Source: JAPPHA01 sp963664045 (lineage in GTDB: Bacteria; Pseudomonadota; Alphaproteobacteria; Rhodobacterales; Rhodobacteraceae). From it: DNA of 64,000 nucleotides. The notes beneath the pieces are model-generated. The model ran no database searches and had not been told where the DNA came from. It saw nothing but the letters and a program-made list of their open reading frames with translations. Below are positions 1 through 9,119 of the stretch, one piece after another; the first letter of the stretch is position 1; each line of letters begins with the position of its first letter. The position numbers and the translations under genes are program-made. The DNA is taken from assembly GCA_963664045.2 (NCBI GenBank), contig CAXXGT010000009.1, positions 434,001 to 498,000 on the forward strand. Reading direction: 5' to 3'.

Positions 1-1
1 C

Positions 2-610
2 GTACTTCGAATGCTTTCGGAAGTTGGCCTAGACGAGACATTCTACGAACGAATGCCGGCCCAGTGTTCGGGAGGACAATTGCAGCGTGCAGCAATCGCC
101 CGGGCGCTCCTCCTCGAGCCGAGTTTCCTGATATGCGACGAACCGACGTCATCGCTCGACTCTTCGGTCCGCGCACAGATTCTCAACCTTCTGATCAAGC
201 TCAAGAGCCGCTTCGGCCTGACGGTTCTGATGATTTCGCACGATCTCCGGGTCATCAAGTACTTCTGCGACCGGGTTGCGGTCATGTACCTCGGGCAAGT
301 CGTCGAGATCGCGGATCGCGATACGATCTTCTCCAGACCGTCCCATCCTTACACGCGCGCCCTGATCGCCGCGTCATGGCTTGAAGACCTTGAGCTTTCA
401 GCCAGCGCCGATGCCTTCCGGGGAGAACCGCCGAGTCCCGTGGCCCCCCCGAGCGGCTGCCGTTTCCATCCAAGGTGTCCCATGGCGGAGGCACGATGTG
501 CCCGCGAGGTTCCGGAGTTGAAACCCGCGGGACGAGGGCAACTGTCGCGATGCCACTTCCGGGACCGCTTGGTTCCGTTGGCCCAGCCAGCTGGGGAGGG
601 ACCGAAATGA
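2..610 (+). CDS. Oligopeptide/dipeptide ABC transporter ATP-binding protein, C-terminal part
   Basis: This is the 3' end of an ATPase of the Dpp/Opp peptide-importer type; the reading frame is open to the left edge, so the Walker A half lies outside the window. Visible are a signature motif in the degenerate form CSGGQLQRAAIARAL, the Walker B segment FLICDEPTSSLD and the H-loop in MISHDL. After the nucleotide-binding domain comes the oligopeptide-family tail: SRPSHPYTRAL followed by a cysteine cluster (CRFHPRC, then CAREV and SRCHF). The protein would sit on the cytoplasmic face of the membrane and energise peptide or related solute uptake. The gene ends about 180 bases before copA and is probably the last gene of an operon to the left. 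The exact substrate cannot be told. Confidence 0.9.
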   Translation, partial: VLRMLSEVGLDETFYERMPAQCSGGQLQRAAIARALLLEPSFLICDEPTSSLDSSVRAQILNLLIKLKSRFGLTVLMISHDLRVIKYFCDRVAVMYLGQVVEIADRDTIFSRPSHPYTRALIAASWLEDLELSASADAFRGEPPSPVAPPSGCRFHPRCPMAEARCAREVPELKPAGRGQLSRCHFRDRLVPLAQPAGEGPK

Positions 611-791
611 TGGTCTCGTGCCGGTATCCAGGGGACCCGGACCCGGAAACCGATGGTCCATCGAAACGGCCATGCGCTCGACGCCGGACTGACCGGTCAA
701 TCGGCAAGCGGCGGCTCGTGGAGGGATTCGACCCGTCCCACTGTAACCCCTTATGGAATGGCCGGATTCCAGTTAGCGAAACCCGAGAAAC

Positions 792-3305
792 ATGGAAAAC
801 ATAGCTGAAATCGCCGACCGAGCCGATCACGGCGCCAGCGGCGCAAACCGCAGGGCATCGATGCCCGTGAAGGGCATGACGTGCGCATCGTGTGTCGTCC
901 GTGTCGAGAGGATCCTTTCGCGATTGCCCGGGGTCGTGGAGGCGACAGTCAACCTGGCAGCGGAGCGGGTGGACATCGTGTTCGATGCGGACACCGTGTC
1001 TCCTGACGAGGTCGCAACGGCCATCGACCGGGCCGGATTCCGGGTTCCGTCCGAGACCAGGGACCTGGTCATAAAAGGCATGACGTGCGCGTCCTGTGTC
1101 TCGCGCGTCGAGAACGTCCTGGAGCGGGTTCCCGGGGTGGTCTCTGCGCAGGTCAACCTGGCGACGGAGCGGGCGCGTGTTGACCTGCGTGCCGGCAGTG
1201 CAGGCGTCAAGGACCTGATCACGGCGGTTGAACGGGCGGGATTCGCGGCCAGCGAGGCGGCCGGCGACTCGCCTTTCGAGGATGGCGAGCAGGCGGAACG
1301 CGACGCCGAACTGAGGAATCTTCGGCGCGACTTCCTCGTCGCGGCGGCATTCACCATACCGCTCGTTCTGGTGGCCATGTCGCGCATGTTTGACCCGTTC
1401 CACGCAAACATGCTGGGCATGCTGGCGGAACGTGGCTGGATCGCTGTTGAACTGCTGCTGGCGAGCCCCATCATGTTCTACGCGGGACTTCGATTCTACA
1501 GGGACGGCCTTGGCGAGCTCCGCCACCTCAATCCCGGCATGAACTCCCTGGTCATGCTGGGAGCGAATGCCGCGTACCTGTATTCGCTGGTTGTCCTGGT
1601 GGCTCCCGGCGTCTTCCCCGCTGGCACGGCAAACGCATATTTCGAGGCGGCTGGCGTGATCATCACGCTGGTTTTGCTCGGGCGTTACCTGGAAGGGATT
1701 GCCAAGGGACGCACCTCGAGAGCGATCAGGAACCTGATTCAGCTTCAGCCCAAGACGGCACGCGTGACACGCGACGGTACCGAGACCGAGCTTCCGGTCG
1801 ACGCCGTGCTTCCCGGCGACACCGTCAAGGTGCGCCCCGGTGAACGCATTCCGGTCGACGGACACGTCACGGAAGGCGCCAGTTACGTGGACGAATCAAT
1901 GATTACGGGTGAGTCGGTTCCGGTTCACAAGGAATCCGGCCACGAGGTGGTCGGCGGCACCGTCAACAAGACCGGATCGTTTTCGTTTTCTGCCACGCGC
2001 GTTGGCGCCGACTCGGTACTTGCCCAGATCGTCCGCATGGTCGAGCAGGCACAGGCAACCAAGCCGCCTGTTCAGAGACTGGCCGACAGGATTGCCCTGG
2101 TTTTCGTGCCGATCGTCATGGTCGTCGCTGTCGTCACCTTCGCCACCTGGCTCGCTGTCGGCGACGACCTGGCGCTCAATTTCGCATTCGTGACCGCGGT
2201 TTCGGTCCTGCTCATCGCCTGCCCCTGCGCCATGGGCTTGGCGACACCAACCGCGATTATCGTGGCGACCGGTCGGGGCGCCCAACTGGGCATACTGTTC
2301 CGGAGGGCGACGGCACTGGAAATCCTGGCGAAGGTCGACACGGTGATTCTCGACAAGACCGGCACGTTGACGACCGGCCAGCCCGAAATGACCGATTTCA
2401 ATGCCGCATCCGGAGGCGAGTCCGCAGTGAACGTCGATGACGTCCTGCGACTGGTCGCGTCCGCCGAAGACAGAAGCGAGCATCCCGCCGCCAGGGCCAT
2501 CGTCAGGGCCGCCAAGGTACGCGGGATTGAACTGCTTCCAGCCGAAGGCTTCCTGGGCGAACCGGGCATGGGCATCGAGGCCCGGGTCGAGGGGCACCTC
2601 GTGCACGCTGGAAACGAGCGCTACATGGTGCGCCTCGGTATCGATGTTCCTGTGGCGGAAAAAGCCATGTCCGAAAGTCTGGCGGCCGGTGCCCGGACAC
2701 CGGTTTTTTGCGCGGTGGACAATCGACTCGTGGCGGTCATCGGGATCGCCGATCCGGTAAAGGACGGGTGCGGGAACACGCTGAAGATGCTGAAGGACCG
2801 CGGCATCGAAGTGGCGATGATGACGGGAGATACGCGGCGAACTGCCGAGTCGATTGCAGGTGAACTGGGAATCGAGACTCTTTTCGCGGAGGTCCTGCCG
2901 AATGACAAGGCCCGGGAGATCATGCGGCTGCAGGGCGGCGGCAGGCGGGTGGCCTTCGTCGGTGATGGCATCAACGATGCGCCTGCGCTAACCCAGGCCG
3001 ACGTCGGCATCGCCATCGGCACCGGTACCGACATCGCGATCGAGGCCGGTGACGTCGTGCTCATGTCCGGCGATCTGCGCGGCATTGTCAACGCGTTCGC
3101 GCTCTCCCGGCGAACGATGCGTACCATCGTGCACAACTTCATTTGGGCCTACGGCTATAACGTCACCCTGATTCCATTGGCGGCGGGGACGCTTTACCCG
3201 GCGTTCGGCCTTTTGCTGAATCCCATGCTGGCAGCCGGGGCGATGAGCCTTTCCAGCCTGTTCGTGGTTGGCAACTCGCTTCGGCTTCACTACCACGCGA
3301 AGTGA
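792..3305 (+). CDS. copA: Copper-exporting P1B-type ATPase
   Basis: An 837-residue heavy-metal P-type ATPase that should export Cu(I) from the cytoplasm. Two N-terminal HMA metal-binding domains each carry GMTCASC (cysteines 31/34 and 99/102). The membrane metal site is CPC at 477-479, the phosphorylated aspartate is D521 in DKTGT, an SEHP motif follows, and the hinge motif GDGIND starts at residue 724. Hydrophobic segments fit the usual eight-helix layout. Length is typical for a two-HMA CopA. The chosen ATG is the first in frame; no strong ribosome binding site is visible, so a slightly later start is possible. It is followed by a small copper chaperone gene about 110 bases downstream, a common pairing. 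A CueR-type regulator is not present nearby. Confidence 0.96.
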   Translation: MENIAEIADRADHGASGANRRASMPVKGMTCASCVVRVERILSRLPGVVEATVNLAAERVDIVFDADTVSPDEVATAIDRAGFRVPSETRDLVIKGMTCASCVSRVENVLERVPGVVSAQVNLATERARVDLRAGSAGVKDLITAVERAGFAASEAAGDSPFEDGEQAERDAELRNLRRDFLVAAAFTIPLVLVAMSRMFDPFHANMLGMLAERGWIAVELLLASPIMFYAGLRFYRDGLGELRHLNPGMNSLVMLGANAAYLYSLVVLVAPGVFPAGTANAYFEAAGVIITLVLLGRYLEGIAKGRTSRAIRNLIQLQPKTARVTRDGTETELPVDAVLPGDTVKVRPGERIPVDGHVTEGASYVDESMITGESVPVHKESGHEVVGGTVNKTGSFSFSATRVGADSVLAQIVRMVEQAQATKPPVQRLADRIALVFVPIVMVVAVVTFATWLAVGDDLALNFAFVTAVSVLLIACPCAMGLATPTAIIVATGRGAQLGILFRRATALEILAKVDTVILDKTGTLTTGQPEMTDFNAASGGESAVNVDDVLRLVASAEDRSEHPAARAIVRAAKVRGIELLPAEGFLGEPGMGIEARVEGHLVHAGNERYMVRLGIDVPVAEKAMSESLAAGARTPVFCAVDNRLVAVIGIADPVKDGCGNTLKMLKDRGIEVAMMTGDTRRTAESIAGELGIETLFAEVLPNDKAREIMRLQGGGRRVAFVGDGINDAPALTQADVGIAIGTGTDIAIEAGDVVLMSGDLRGIVNAFALSRRTMRTIVHNFIWAYGYNVTLIPLAAGTLYPAFGLLLNPMLAAGAMSLSSLFVVGNSLRLHYHAK

Positions 3306-3418
3306 ATACGACCGTCATCTGGGCACCGGTGGCCGGCAGATGCTTCCAGGCTGCCCGGGTTCCCATGTGTCCGCCATGAGGCAGCTGACGGAAACCGGTC
3401 CGGAAAGGGGAGAGGGAA

Positions 3419-3622
3419 TTGAGCACCGCTTACAAGGTATTGGGCATGACCTGCGAGGGTTGTGCGAGGTCCCTGGAAAACGCCATGAATACCGCCGCGC
3501 CGGGCGCCGACATACGGGTGGACCTGGAGGGGAATCGAATCACGATCACGGGATTTGATGACCTCGACGTCATTGCTGAAGCCGTCGAGGCTGCCGGGTT
3601 CGCATTCGGCGGCAAGGAATAG
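3419..3622 (+). CDS. Copper chaperone, HMA domain (CopZ-like)
   Basis: A 67-residue single-domain heavy-metal-associated protein. The Cu(I)-binding motif GMTCEGC (C12 and C15) sits in the expected first loop, and the rest fits a ferredoxin-like beta-alpha-beta-beta-alpha-beta fold. It probably carries Cu(I) to the ATPase encoded just upstream. The start is TTG at 3419, supported by the purine-rich AAGGGGAGAGGG directly before it; no ATG near the N-terminus keeps the metal motif. Gene order and spacing suggest co-transcription with copA. It could also be described as a generic heavy-metal transport/detoxification protein, since metal specificity rests on the neighbour rather than on the short sequence. 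Confidence 0.88.
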   Translation: MSTAYKVLGMTCEGCARSLENAMNTAAPGADIRVDLEGNRITITGFDDLDVIAEAVEAAGFAFGGKE

Positions 3623-3941
3623 ACAACCAGGCGAAGTGTCGGCGATCTGACCGTACCGGGGCTAAGCGCCTCCGTCGGAACGGGTAGTGACCTGATCGCA
3701 TGGCGGCGCCCGAACCCGGCTTCGTTGGTACTCGAAGACTCGTGCCTGGTGCGTGTGGTGCATGACTGTTTACGGCATACGATCCACTCTTCCGGGCTAA
3801 AGACATCGCGGCAATGTTAGACCGGAAACGGAAGACGTGCCGCGACTGACTTTAGGCAAGGTGCCATAAGTCTCGCATGCCGTCAGGAATCCAGAAGCCC
3901 TTTGATGCCGTCTGGCGGCCCGTGCGCGATCTTCCGAGTGA
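3623..3941. other. Intergenic region, copper chaperone to fic remnant
   Basis: About 320 bases with no supported gene. I see no tRNA and no clear terminator after the chaperone gene. The right end may contain decayed 5' sequence of the fic gene, because no convincing start codon and ribosome binding site pair is visible for it. Confidence 0.4.
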
Positions 3942-4975
3942 GTGCAGGACTTGGACCCACACTTTGCCCGGGAGGTTTCACACCGCTGGGCGAGCATGAG
4001 ACGCCAGCTCGAGAACCCGGACATCGATCATTTTCTCATGGATGCCAGGCTGAAGGAACAGAAACGGGCCTTCGCGATCGAGACCGGTCAGATGAGGATC
4101 TGTACAGGCTCCCGGCCGCGATCACCGCAACTCTGATTACGCAAGGAATCGAAAGCGTCCGCGAGACTCATTCCGTAACGGAAATCGATGATGGAACGCT
4201 GAAGGGCCTGTTGGTTGACCAGGAAGCAGCGCTGGAAGTGGTGTTCGCGACGGTGAAAGACGAGCGGCCGTTATCCAATCACGTTGTCAAGGAATGGCAT
4301 GCGCTCATGACCCGGCACCAGGAGACGGCGGTCGGGATCGATTCTTTTGGCAACCGGATACAGATTCCGCGCCGCCGGGGAGAATACGAGATCCGCCCGA
4401 ACAACCCCCGGAGCCCGGACGGAGTGGTCCACGAATACTGCCCTCCGGAACAGGTCCAAAGCGAAATGGACCGGTTCCTGAAATTCCATCACGGTCACGA
4501 AGTCCTGGACCTGGCCCCGGAGGTCGAGTCGGCCTGGCTGCATCACGAGTTTGTCAGGATCCACCCCTTCCAGGATGGAAACGGAAGGGTCTCACGTTTG
4601 CTGATGGCGTATCCCTGCATCAAGTCCGGGGAGTTTCCGCCGATCATCCATGCGGACAACAAGCCGGCTTACCTGGACGCAATGCACTTGGCCGACAGGT
4701 GAAACTTCCGGTCGTTTGTCGACTATCTCGGCGGCCTTGCTGCAGTGCGGTGTGACGCTGCCGCGCTTCGGGCCGAATTGGTCCTGGCCGGCGACCAGGT
4801 CATGCGTCACGCGAACAGCGGTGTCACGAACAACGGAATCCATTATCCACCCGGGCCATCACCCGGAAAACAGCCGGTATGCAACCGGAGAAAAACCGTA
4901 GCCGAGCACACCAGGGACAAATCGGTAGATCCGTTCGTCATACCCGATCCGTCAATGCGGCTGCTGCCCAGGTAA
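3942..4975 (+). pseudogene. Fic-family protein (AMPylator), broken by frameshift and nonsense codon
   Basis: Remnant of a Fic/DOC domain protein that would transfer AMP, or another nucleotide part, to a target protein hydroxyl. The catalytic motif HPFQDGNGRVSR (bases 4562-4597) is intact, with its histidine and anion-binding loop. The gene is not read in one frame. The N-terminal part ending in RAFAIETGQ (from GTG 3942) is in frame 3, while the following EDLYRLPAAITATLI and the rest are in frame 2, so an indel lies near 4087-4095. The Fic-domain frame then meets TGA at 4700-4702 and continues without further stops to 4975 as NFRSFVDYLGGLAA, which looks like the expected C-terminal helix region. 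Two independent lesions argue for a true pseudogene. No antitoxin-like partner is seen. Confidence 0.8.
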
Positions 4976-5326
4976 CGAATGTCCGCGCGGTCACCCTTGA
5001 GGCTCCGCACGGTTGCCGTGCCGCCGACGGGCTTGCGGAGATTCCGCCAACGACCTCGATGAGCCATCCCGCCGAGGCAGGACCATGCCCCCTGCGTCAT
5101 GCATCCCGGCCACGGTGCAGCCAGTCCGACCGGAGCTGAAACCTGCATTGATGTGGTGGACTCGAGTCGATTAATTTGCAGAAGACGCAGTCGTCGGTTT
5201 GATGAAGTCGATCACCGGTCCAGGTTCCTTGCCTTGGAAACGTACGCAAGGACGATTGGATCGACAGGAATCCTGGATCACGGCGGCATGTCGGAACGAA
5301 TGCGTTCCACGGATAAGGAGAACATG
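4976..5326. other. Intergenic region upstream of the ureohydrolase gene
   Basis: About 350 bases. The ureohydrolase frame stays open back to 5099, but that extension has no family similarity and a good Shine-Dalgarno lies at the later start. The region probably holds the promoter for the ureohydrolase gene; I cannot identify boxes with confidence. Confidence 0.35.
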
Positions 5327-6277
5327 ATGTCCCAACATGGCTATGCTTCGGGTCGGCTGGACCTGCCGTTTGTCGGGATATCGACATTCGGAAAATTTCC
5401 GCACGTGGCGGACTGGGACGCGATTGACGCGGACATTGCCGTCCTTGGCGCGCCTTTCGACTTCGGAACCCAGTGGCGTTCCGGTGCCCGATTTGGCCCG
5501 AGGGCTATTCGGGAAGCCTCAACCTTGTTTTCGTTCGGTCACGCAGGTGCCTACGATCATGAGGACGACGTAACCTACCTTGATGGCGTTCGAATAATTG
5601 ATGCGGGAGATGCAGACATCGTTCACACCGATACCGAACAAAGCCACGCCAACATTGAGTCTGCGGTCCGTGCCATTCTTGCTTCAGGTGCAATGCCCGT
5701 GGTGCTGGGCGGCGATCATTCGATCAATATTCCGTGCGTGCGGGCGTTTTCGGAGCTTGGACCACTGCACATCGTTCAGATCGACGCTCATCTCGATTTC
5801 GTGGACGTTCGTCACGGGGTTCGCCACGGTCACGGCAACCCGATGCGCCGGGCAGCGGAACGAGTTCACGTTTCAGGGATTTCGCAGATCGGCATCCGAA
5901 ATGTCTCATCGACTGCCAGGGAAGGCTACGAGGCTGCACGGTCCATGGGTTGCGACATCGTTTCGGTCAGGCAGGCGCGTGCGCTCGGAACGGACGGGCT
6001 GCTCGAACGGGTGCCCGACGGGGCGCGATACTACGTGACAATTGACATCGACGGGTTCGATCCTTCGATTGCGCCGGGCACCGGAACTCCGAGCCACGGC
6101 GGTTTCCTGTACTACGAGGTTCTGGAATTACTTGACGGGTTGACGCAGCGCGGGCAGGTGGTTGGATGCGATCTGGTCGAAGTCGCGCCGGACTATGATC
6201 GCACGGGGACCACGGCGATCCTTGCGGCCCAGGTCCTTCTAAATTTCATTGGAAGAATCCTTCACCGGCGCAGGTGA
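5327..6277 (+). CDS. speB: Agmatinase/ureohydrolase family protein
   Basis: A 316-residue arginase-superfamily enzyme that hydrolyses a guanidino compound to urea and an amine using two manganese ions. All metal ligands are present: H131 in GGDHS, D153/H155/D157 in DAHLD, and D240/D242 in DIDGFDPS. The start is the second of two adjacent ATGs, 6 bases after AAGGAG at 5315-5320; the open frame further upstream is not family-like. Length and the SHGG segment after the second metal site fit the agmatinase/guanidinobutyrase branch better than arginase. Exact substrate (agmatine, guanidinobutyrate or guanidinopropionate) cannot be decided. No polyamine genes flank it, so the symbol is a family label. 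Confidence 0.85.
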   Translation: MSQHGYASGRLDLPFVGISTFGKFPHVADWDAIDADIAVLGAPFDFGTQWRSGARFGPRAIREASTLFSFGHAGAYDHEDDVTYLDGVRIIDAGDADIVHTDTEQSHANIESAVRAILASGAMPVVLGGDHSINIPCVRAFSELGPLHIVQIDAHLDFVDVRHGVRHGHGNPMRRAAERVHVSGISQIGIRNVSSTAREGYEAARSMGCDIVSVRQARALGTDGLLERVPDGARYYVTIDIDGFDPSIAPGTGTPSHGGFLYYEVLELLDGLTQRGQVVGCDLVEVAPDYDRTGTTAILAAQVLLNFIGRILHRRR

Positions 6278-6519
6278 CGGCCGAGCGACCCGTGCCCCGG
6301 AATCAATTCATCGACCCCCGGGACAGGTTTGTCGGAAATTTCCCGCAGATCCTGCCCGGCTGCCATCCCCTTTCCTTTCATCTTGCATCGCAGGGCCAAG
6401 ACGATGATACGGAAGGAGTGTCGACGCGACAGTTCGCGTCTCCGTTTCCGATTGACTCGAACATGTGGCAGGCGTCACAAGGTCTTGCCCGATACCGGAT
6501 CGACATTGGAGCTCCCAGG

Positions 6520-7356
6520 ATGACATTCAAGCGAATTCTGGTCCTTGCCACGATGCTGGCCCTGACCGGGTGCTCAAAGCCCGTGCTCGAAATCGCGGAG
6601 CCGAGCGAGGAACAGCAATCGGCAGCGCGGAATATTCTCGAAAATGCGAACGTTGGCCCTTCGAGGCCCATTGCCCGAAGCGAGATGGCAGCAGCAGTTG
6701 GCCGGGTGTTGCCACCGGTCAAGTCCGCTGCATACGAAGTGTGCAAAGAGCTGGCTCAGCCCCGGGAACGGTGCGACCTCATGCGTACCGCCCGTGTCAC
6801 CGTCTATCCCGACAATGCGGAAATCAATGCGTACGCCGACGGTTCGGACAGTATCGGAGTCTATGGCGGCCTTGTCGATGCCCTGGGGAATGACGCGGAA
6901 ATCGCGGCCATTCTCGCCCACGAGTACTCGCATATCATGTACAGGCATGTCGACAGGAAGATGAGCAATGCACTGATCGGTTTGACCATTGCCGGCGGCT
7001 TGGCCGTTGCGGTTTCGTCGGGATCGGGATCCTATCATGACCAGCAAACCACCGAGAGCATCATGCGTGTCGGCGCAGAAATCGGCGCAAACGCGTACAG
7101 TCCGGAAATGGAAATCGAGGCCGACCGCACGGCGGTCTATATCCTCCACCGCGCAGGATTCCCTGCCAGCGCCATGCAAAATGCACTCGTCCGCCTAAGC
7201 CACGCCCGCGCGCGACGGCATGACGGCGCTTTTTCCGGGCAAGTCGGTTTTCTCCAGACGCACCCAAGCAATGATCGGCGGGTTGCACACGTCTATTCGG
7301 CAATTCAGGACGCAGAGTCCGGCGTTCCCTTGGTGGTTGCCGGATCGTCCGAGTAA
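6520..7356 (+). CDS. M48-family metalloprotease, predicted lipoprotein
   Basis: A 278-residue secreted zinc protease related to the Loi/YcaL/BepA-type M48 peptidases. The N-terminus is a lipoprotein signal with the lipobox LTGC (acylated C18), so it is likely anchored to a membrane facing the periplasm. The zinc motif is HEYSH (H134, E135, H138), and the third ligand is in EIEADR (E200) with the typical aspartate four residues on. A glycine-rich hydrophobic stretch lies between the two motifs, as usual. The frame is open upstream to 6274, but the ATG at 6520 is the only start that gives a proper signal peptide, with GGAG at 6508. Likely role: outer-membrane or envelope protein quality control. 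Confidence 0.87.
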   Translation: MTFKRILVLATMLALTGCSKPVLEIAEPSEEQQSAARNILENANVGPSRPIARSEMAAAVGRVLPPVKSAAYEVCKELAQPRERCDLMRTARVTVYPDNAEINAYADGSDSIGVYGGLVDALGNDAEIAAILAHEYSHIMYRHVDRKMSNALIGLTIAGGLAVAVSSGSGSYHDQQTTESIMRVGAEIGANAYSPEMEIEADRTAVYILHRAGFPASAMQNALVRLSHARARRHDGAFSGQVGFLQTHPSNDRRVAHVYSAIQDAESGVPLVVAGSSE

Positions 7357-7378
7357 ATCGCGCTCAATCCTCGCCCAA

Positions 7379-7594
7379 TCATTGACGCGGAAACATTTTC
7401 AAGGGGGCCGGGCCTCCATCCGTCAACAGGTCGCGCGCGGGATCGCGGGACCGCTTGATTTCTTGCCACCGGGTGTTCCTGTTGCTCCCAGGCAGCAGCA
7501 CGGCCAACTCCCGATCAACCACCACGAAATAGACGCGATGACCCGGTCCGTAGTCGATCCGAAGTTTCCGGACCACTTCGCTCCCCGGGTGCAC
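7379..7594 (-). pseudogene. RelE/HigB-type toxin, C-terminal remnant
   Basis: The segment KLRIDYGPGHRVYFV followed by LAVLLPGSNRNTRWQEIKRSRD matches the C-terminal half of addiction-module killer proteins of the RelE/HigB superfamily, which usually read LRIDYGPGYRVYF then LLCGGDKSTQ.RDI. About 40 N-terminal residues of the fold are missing; the frame begins at a GTG only nine residues before the motif. No antitoxin gene follows. It lies 12 bases beyond the stop of the glycosidase gene on the same strand, so it looks like a leftover of a toxin-antitoxin module cut by a rearrangement. It is not expected to be active. Confidence 0.6.
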
Positions 7595-7606
7595 ATGGAG
7601 AAAGAT

Positions 7607-8947
7607 CTAGTTCTCGGCTAACGCGTCACTGAGGGCGAAATATGACGCCTTTGGGGTGCGTTTCAGGGTATCGAAGTCGACATGCACGATTCCGAAGCGC
7701 TTGTCGTATCCGAGTGACCATTCGAAGTTGTCGAGCAAGGACCAGACAATATATGCGCCGACGTTGATCCCCTCGGAGATCGCAGCCAGGACTTCGCTGA
7801 TGTGGGCGTCAAGAAACGCGCATCTGTCAAGGTCGTTGATTTGGCCGTCCGGACGAACGGCGTCCGGTGCGGCCATGCCGCTTTCCGTCACGTAGATCGG
7901 CAGGCCGTCAGCATATTCCGAATGTACCCGGCGCAGAAAGCGAAGGAGGCCTTCGGGATAGATTTCCCAGTCCATTTCCGTCTTCGGAAGCGGCCCGGGC
8001 ATCTCCCGGTAACCGGGAAAGCGGCCCGCCGTCGCGCCCTCCTGCGGGGCAATAATTTTACGCGTGTAGTAATTGATTCCGATCCAGTCGATGGGCGCTG
8101 CAATGATGTCCATGTCCCGTTCCCAGCCAGGCGGCAGATGCGGCAGCAATCCCTCCAATGCCCGTTCCGGGTAACCCTGTCCCCGCATGGCTCCCAGGAA
8201 CCACCGATTGTAGATCTCGTCGTGGAGCTTTGCCTTTTCGATCGATTCCGGCCGGGTGTCGGCAGGTTCCGCGTACTCGAAGTTGACGACAGCACCAAGG
8301 TTGGACACGTCGAGCGACCGCATGGATTCGATCGCCAGGGCATGGCCGAGAAGAACGTGATGCATGGCCCTGGAAGCAGCCCTGATATCTCTCATCCCGA
8401 GAGCGTGGAGCCCGTCGAAATGCGAAAGCCAGGCCACACACCACGGTTCGTTGATCGGGGCTGCCGACTTGACCCGGTCGCCAATGCGTTTCGCCATCGT
8501 TTCCGCAAAACCGGCGAACGCATGAGGCGTATTCCGATTGGTCCAACCGCCTTCGTCGGCAAGGGGCGATGGCAGTTCCCAATGATACAGCGTAACCCAC
8601 GGTTCCATTCCGCGGGACAACACCTGGTCCACCAGCCGGTCATAGAAATCCAGGCCTACTTCATTGACCGTACCGCGCCCGTCGGGAATGACCCTGGCCC
8701 AGGAGGTGGAGAACCGCCAGACGTCAAAGCCGGCTGCTGCCGCGAGGTCCAGGTCCTCGGCGTACCTGTGATAATGGTCGCAGGCCACGCGGCCATCATG
8801 GCAATGGGCAACGTTTCCGGGTGTGGCCGCGAAGCTGTCCCAGTGGGTCGAGCCGGCGCCTCCAAAGCCGTGCCCCTCGATCTGGTAGCTCGAACTGGCA
8901 ACGCCAAATCGGAACCCTGCAGGGAAATCGTTGCGGCAAAAGTTCAT
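7607..8947 (-). CDS. Glycoside hydrolase family 1 (beta-glucosidase)
   Basis: A 446-residue cytoplasmic GH1 enzyme that hydrolyses beta-linked glucosides or galactosides by a retaining mechanism. The N-terminus FRFGVASSSYQIEG is the classic GH1 opening. The acid/base glutamate is E167 in INEPWC and the nucleophile is E355 in YVTESG; the usual form of that motif is TENG. The C-terminal SLLDNFEWSLGYDKRFG is also diagnostic. No signal peptide. The ATG at 8947 fits the family length. The gene stands alone with no sugar transporter next to it. It is divergent from preT across a 172-base gap, so the two may share a regulatory region. Aglycone and sugar specificity are not clear. Confidence 0.93.
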   Translation of the reverse strand: MNFCRNDFPAGFRFGVASSSYQIEGHGFGGAGSTHWDSFAATPGNVAHCHDGRVACDHYHRYAEDLDLAAAAGFDVWRFSTSWARVIPDGRGTVNEVGLDFYDRLVDQVLSRGMEPWVTLYHWELPSPLADEGGWTNRNTPHAFAGFAETMAKRIGDRVKSAAPINEPWCVAWLSHFDGLHALGMRDIRAASRAMHHVLLGHALAIESMRSLDVSNLGAVVNFEYAEPADTRPESIEKAKLHDEIYNRWFLGAMRGQGYPERALEGLLPHLPPGWERDMDIIAAPIDWIGINYYTRKIIAPQEGATAGRFPGYREMPGPLPKTEMDWEIYPEGLLRFLRRVHSEYADGLPIYVTESGMAAPDAVRPDGQINDLDRCAFLDAHISEVLAAISEGINVGAYIVWSLLDNFEWSLGYDKRFGIVHVDFDTLKRTPKASYFALSDALAEN

Positions 8948-9049
8948 CGGGACGTCCTTGCTGAGCGATTCCTGGCGATGTCACGGATGATGATCGCCGA
9001 GATTCCCGGTTCCGTGATCATGGCGGGCGGGTGGGGCGGGTTCTCTCAA

Positions 9050-9078
9050 TTGACAATTTGACAGGTGTCGGCATGATG
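9050..9078 (+). promoter_or_regulatory. Possible sigma70-type promoter and half-palindrome before preT
   Basis: A TTGACA hexamer at 9050-9055 is followed after 17 bases by a weak -10-like ATGATG, 42 bases before the preT start. A second TTGACA overlaps at 9058-9063. The block GACAGGTGTC at 9060-9069 is a near-inverted repeat (GACA and TGTC arms) that could bind a repressor. This is inference from spacing and base content only. Confidence 0.3.
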
Positions 9079-9119
9079 TTGAGCCTGTGTGCCTTTATTT
9101 GGCAGGGAAGGACGTTTCA

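Noticed and set aside
282..1865. Very long open frame (527 codons) on the minus strand opposite the peptide ATPase and copA.
   Set aside because: It has no recognisable domains and is rich in R, H, Q and D as expected from antisense reading of GC-rich genes; the plus-strand genes are clear.
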